Below are positions 63,402-64,000 of a DNA stretch of 64,000 nucleotides, one piece after another. The notes beneath the pieces were generated by a model. The model made no database searches and had not been told where the DNA came from. It was given only the letters and a program-made list of their open reading frames with translations. Source of the DNA: Peptoniphilus phoceensis (GTDB lineage Bacteria > Bacillota > Clostridia > Tissierellales > Peptoniphilaceae); contig NZ_LN999806.1 of NCBI RefSeq assembly GCF_001517665.2, forward strand, positions 116,851 to 180,850, in the 5' to 3' direction. Each line of letters begins with the position of its first letter. Positions within the stretch are counted from its first letter, which is position 1. Position numbers and translations under genes: made by a program.

Positions 63402-64000
63402 TTACCTCTCTTCACCTTTGCTATGTTCTTTCTTAGTTGACTTAGTTTTGTCATCTGTCTTAAAGCTTTTTATTTGCCCTAATATGGACTTTTTATCCTT
63501 GTCTTGACTCTTTACTTGTTCTTTTGCTTTTAAGAGCTTAGAAGATAAAATACGGACATTTTTATGTTCCTTTCCGTTGTTGTCAATGCTTGTTTTTACT
63601 TGACCAAATATTTTAACAAAATCTCCTTTTTTTAGATTCTCTAAATCTTTTGTCTTATCTCCATATGCTGAACAATTGGTATAAATTTTATTCCCATCGT
63701 CATCTTTTGAAACAATTGAAAAGTTGCTTACCTTGAACTTTTCTCCATTAGCATTTTCTCTTTCTAGATTTTCTACTTTTCCAGCTATATTACCCACGAG
63801 ATTTATAAGATCGTCTTTTTCTTCAATATCACTGACATTTTCAATAATCTTGCCTTGTTCTTTCATATCATCAATCATATAGTCAAAGTCATCACTTAGT
63901 AGACCTGTTGTGTCATTGTTCATATATAAAACGTAGACTTCTTCAAGTGCCTTTTCATCAGTAACACCTTTTTCTATGCTCACAAGTGCTTTTATAAAAT
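63402..64000 (-). CDS. Element-borne protein with OB-fold (SSB-like) C-terminal domain, cut by window
   Basis: The frame is open through the right edge, so its start is outside. Residues near the edge (EKGVTDEKALEEVYVLYMNN) are followed by an OB-fold-like stretch (KVSNFSIVSKDDDGNKIYTN, LKKGDFVKIFGQVKTS) typical of single-strand DNA-binding proteins. The Lys-rich tail ends STKKEHSKGEER. This type of protein occurs in the transfer or replication region of Firmicute conjugative elements. A GTG at 63983 could also be a start. Confidence 0.6.
   Translation of the reverse strand, partial: FIKALVSIEKGVTDEKALEEVYVLYMNNDTTGLLSDDFDYMIDDMKEQGKIIENVSDIEEKDDLINLVGNIAGKVENLERENANGEKFKVSNFSIVSKDDDGNKIYTNCSAYGDKTKDLENLKKGDFVKIFGQVKTSIDNNGKEHKNVRILSSKLLKAKEQVKSQDKDKKSILGQIKSFKTDDKTKSTKKEHSKGEER

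Noticed and set aside
63214..63507. Plus-strand ORF of 97 codons
   Set aside because: It is antisense to the Cpl-7 fragment and the SSB-like gene, which carry the recognisable protein signatures.
1..64000. CRISPR array, rRNA or tRNA genes
   Set aside because: No regularly spaced repeats and no rRNA or tRNA signature were seen in a read of both strands; a tRNA scan would be needed to be certain.

Overview
The window is AT-rich, low-GC Gram-positive DNA: strong AGGAGG-type ribosome binding sites, many Rho-independent terminators, and TTG and GTG starts. The gene set (A-type flavo-diiron protein, radical SAM DNA-repair pair, LtaS-like phosphoglycerol transferase, no respiratory genes) suggests an anaerobic Firmicute, probably Tissierellia/Peptoniphilaceae such as Anaerococcus or Peptoniphilus. 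The genus is inferred; no rRNA or tRNA gene was seen.

Bases 1 to about 28 kb look like chromosomal backbone. They carry nicotinate phosphoribosyltransferase (cut by the window), a TtcA-like tRNA thiolase, FprA, a Spx/ArsC-like protein, a ClC transporter, MATE and MFS transporters, NAD(P)HX epimerase and an AraC regulator. An MBOAT/SGNH acylation pair, LysR plus PAP2, a DNA-repair radical SAM pair, a Na/Pi cotransporter, an LTA-synthase-like enzyme, a secreted CAP protein and an OpuC/EgtU-like ABC importer follow. A probable structured non-coding RNA of about 400 nt lies on the minus strand at 3178-3585.

From 28 to 36 kb accessory DNA begins. It holds prophage debris (tape-measure, YafQ-toxin and capsid-toxin fragments with a probable immunity gene), an autoregulated PadR/DUF2812 operon with two palindromic operators around its promoter, mgtC behind a structured leader, and an arsR-D-A-C-ACR3 arsenic operon with two ArsR-type operators. 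From 36.4 to 44.7 kb sits an integrative mobilizable element: large serine recombinase, small companion ORF, sigma-like regulators, XRE/ImmA pair, RhuM, a candidate oriT, MobC and a MOB-P-type relaxase.

The most interesting part is 45 to 62 kb. All genes there are on the minus strand and form two neighbouring radical-SAM peptide (RiPP) clusters, each with a short Cys-rich precursor gene. Cluster A (61986 down to 55274) has a 55-residue precursor with three overlapping Cx3D motifs, a SCIFF/ranthipeptide-like SPASM enzyme, a broken S41 protease, a BceAB-like ABC pair and an ABC exporter. Cluster B (54558 down to 48236) has an ABC exporter, three SPASM enzymes (two of them paralogues with a shared N-terminal GxWIKIP-type region), a 54-residue precursor with a repeated GYxC motif, and a cytoplasmic S8 protease with a divergent serine motif. 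Both precursors are followed at once by a strong terminator-like hairpin before the processing genes. Remnants of another mobile element separate the clusters, and an ATPase/FtsX permease operon follows cluster B. The last 1.2 kb belongs to a further mobile element (XRE regulator, Cpl-7 repeat fragment, OB-fold protein running off the window).
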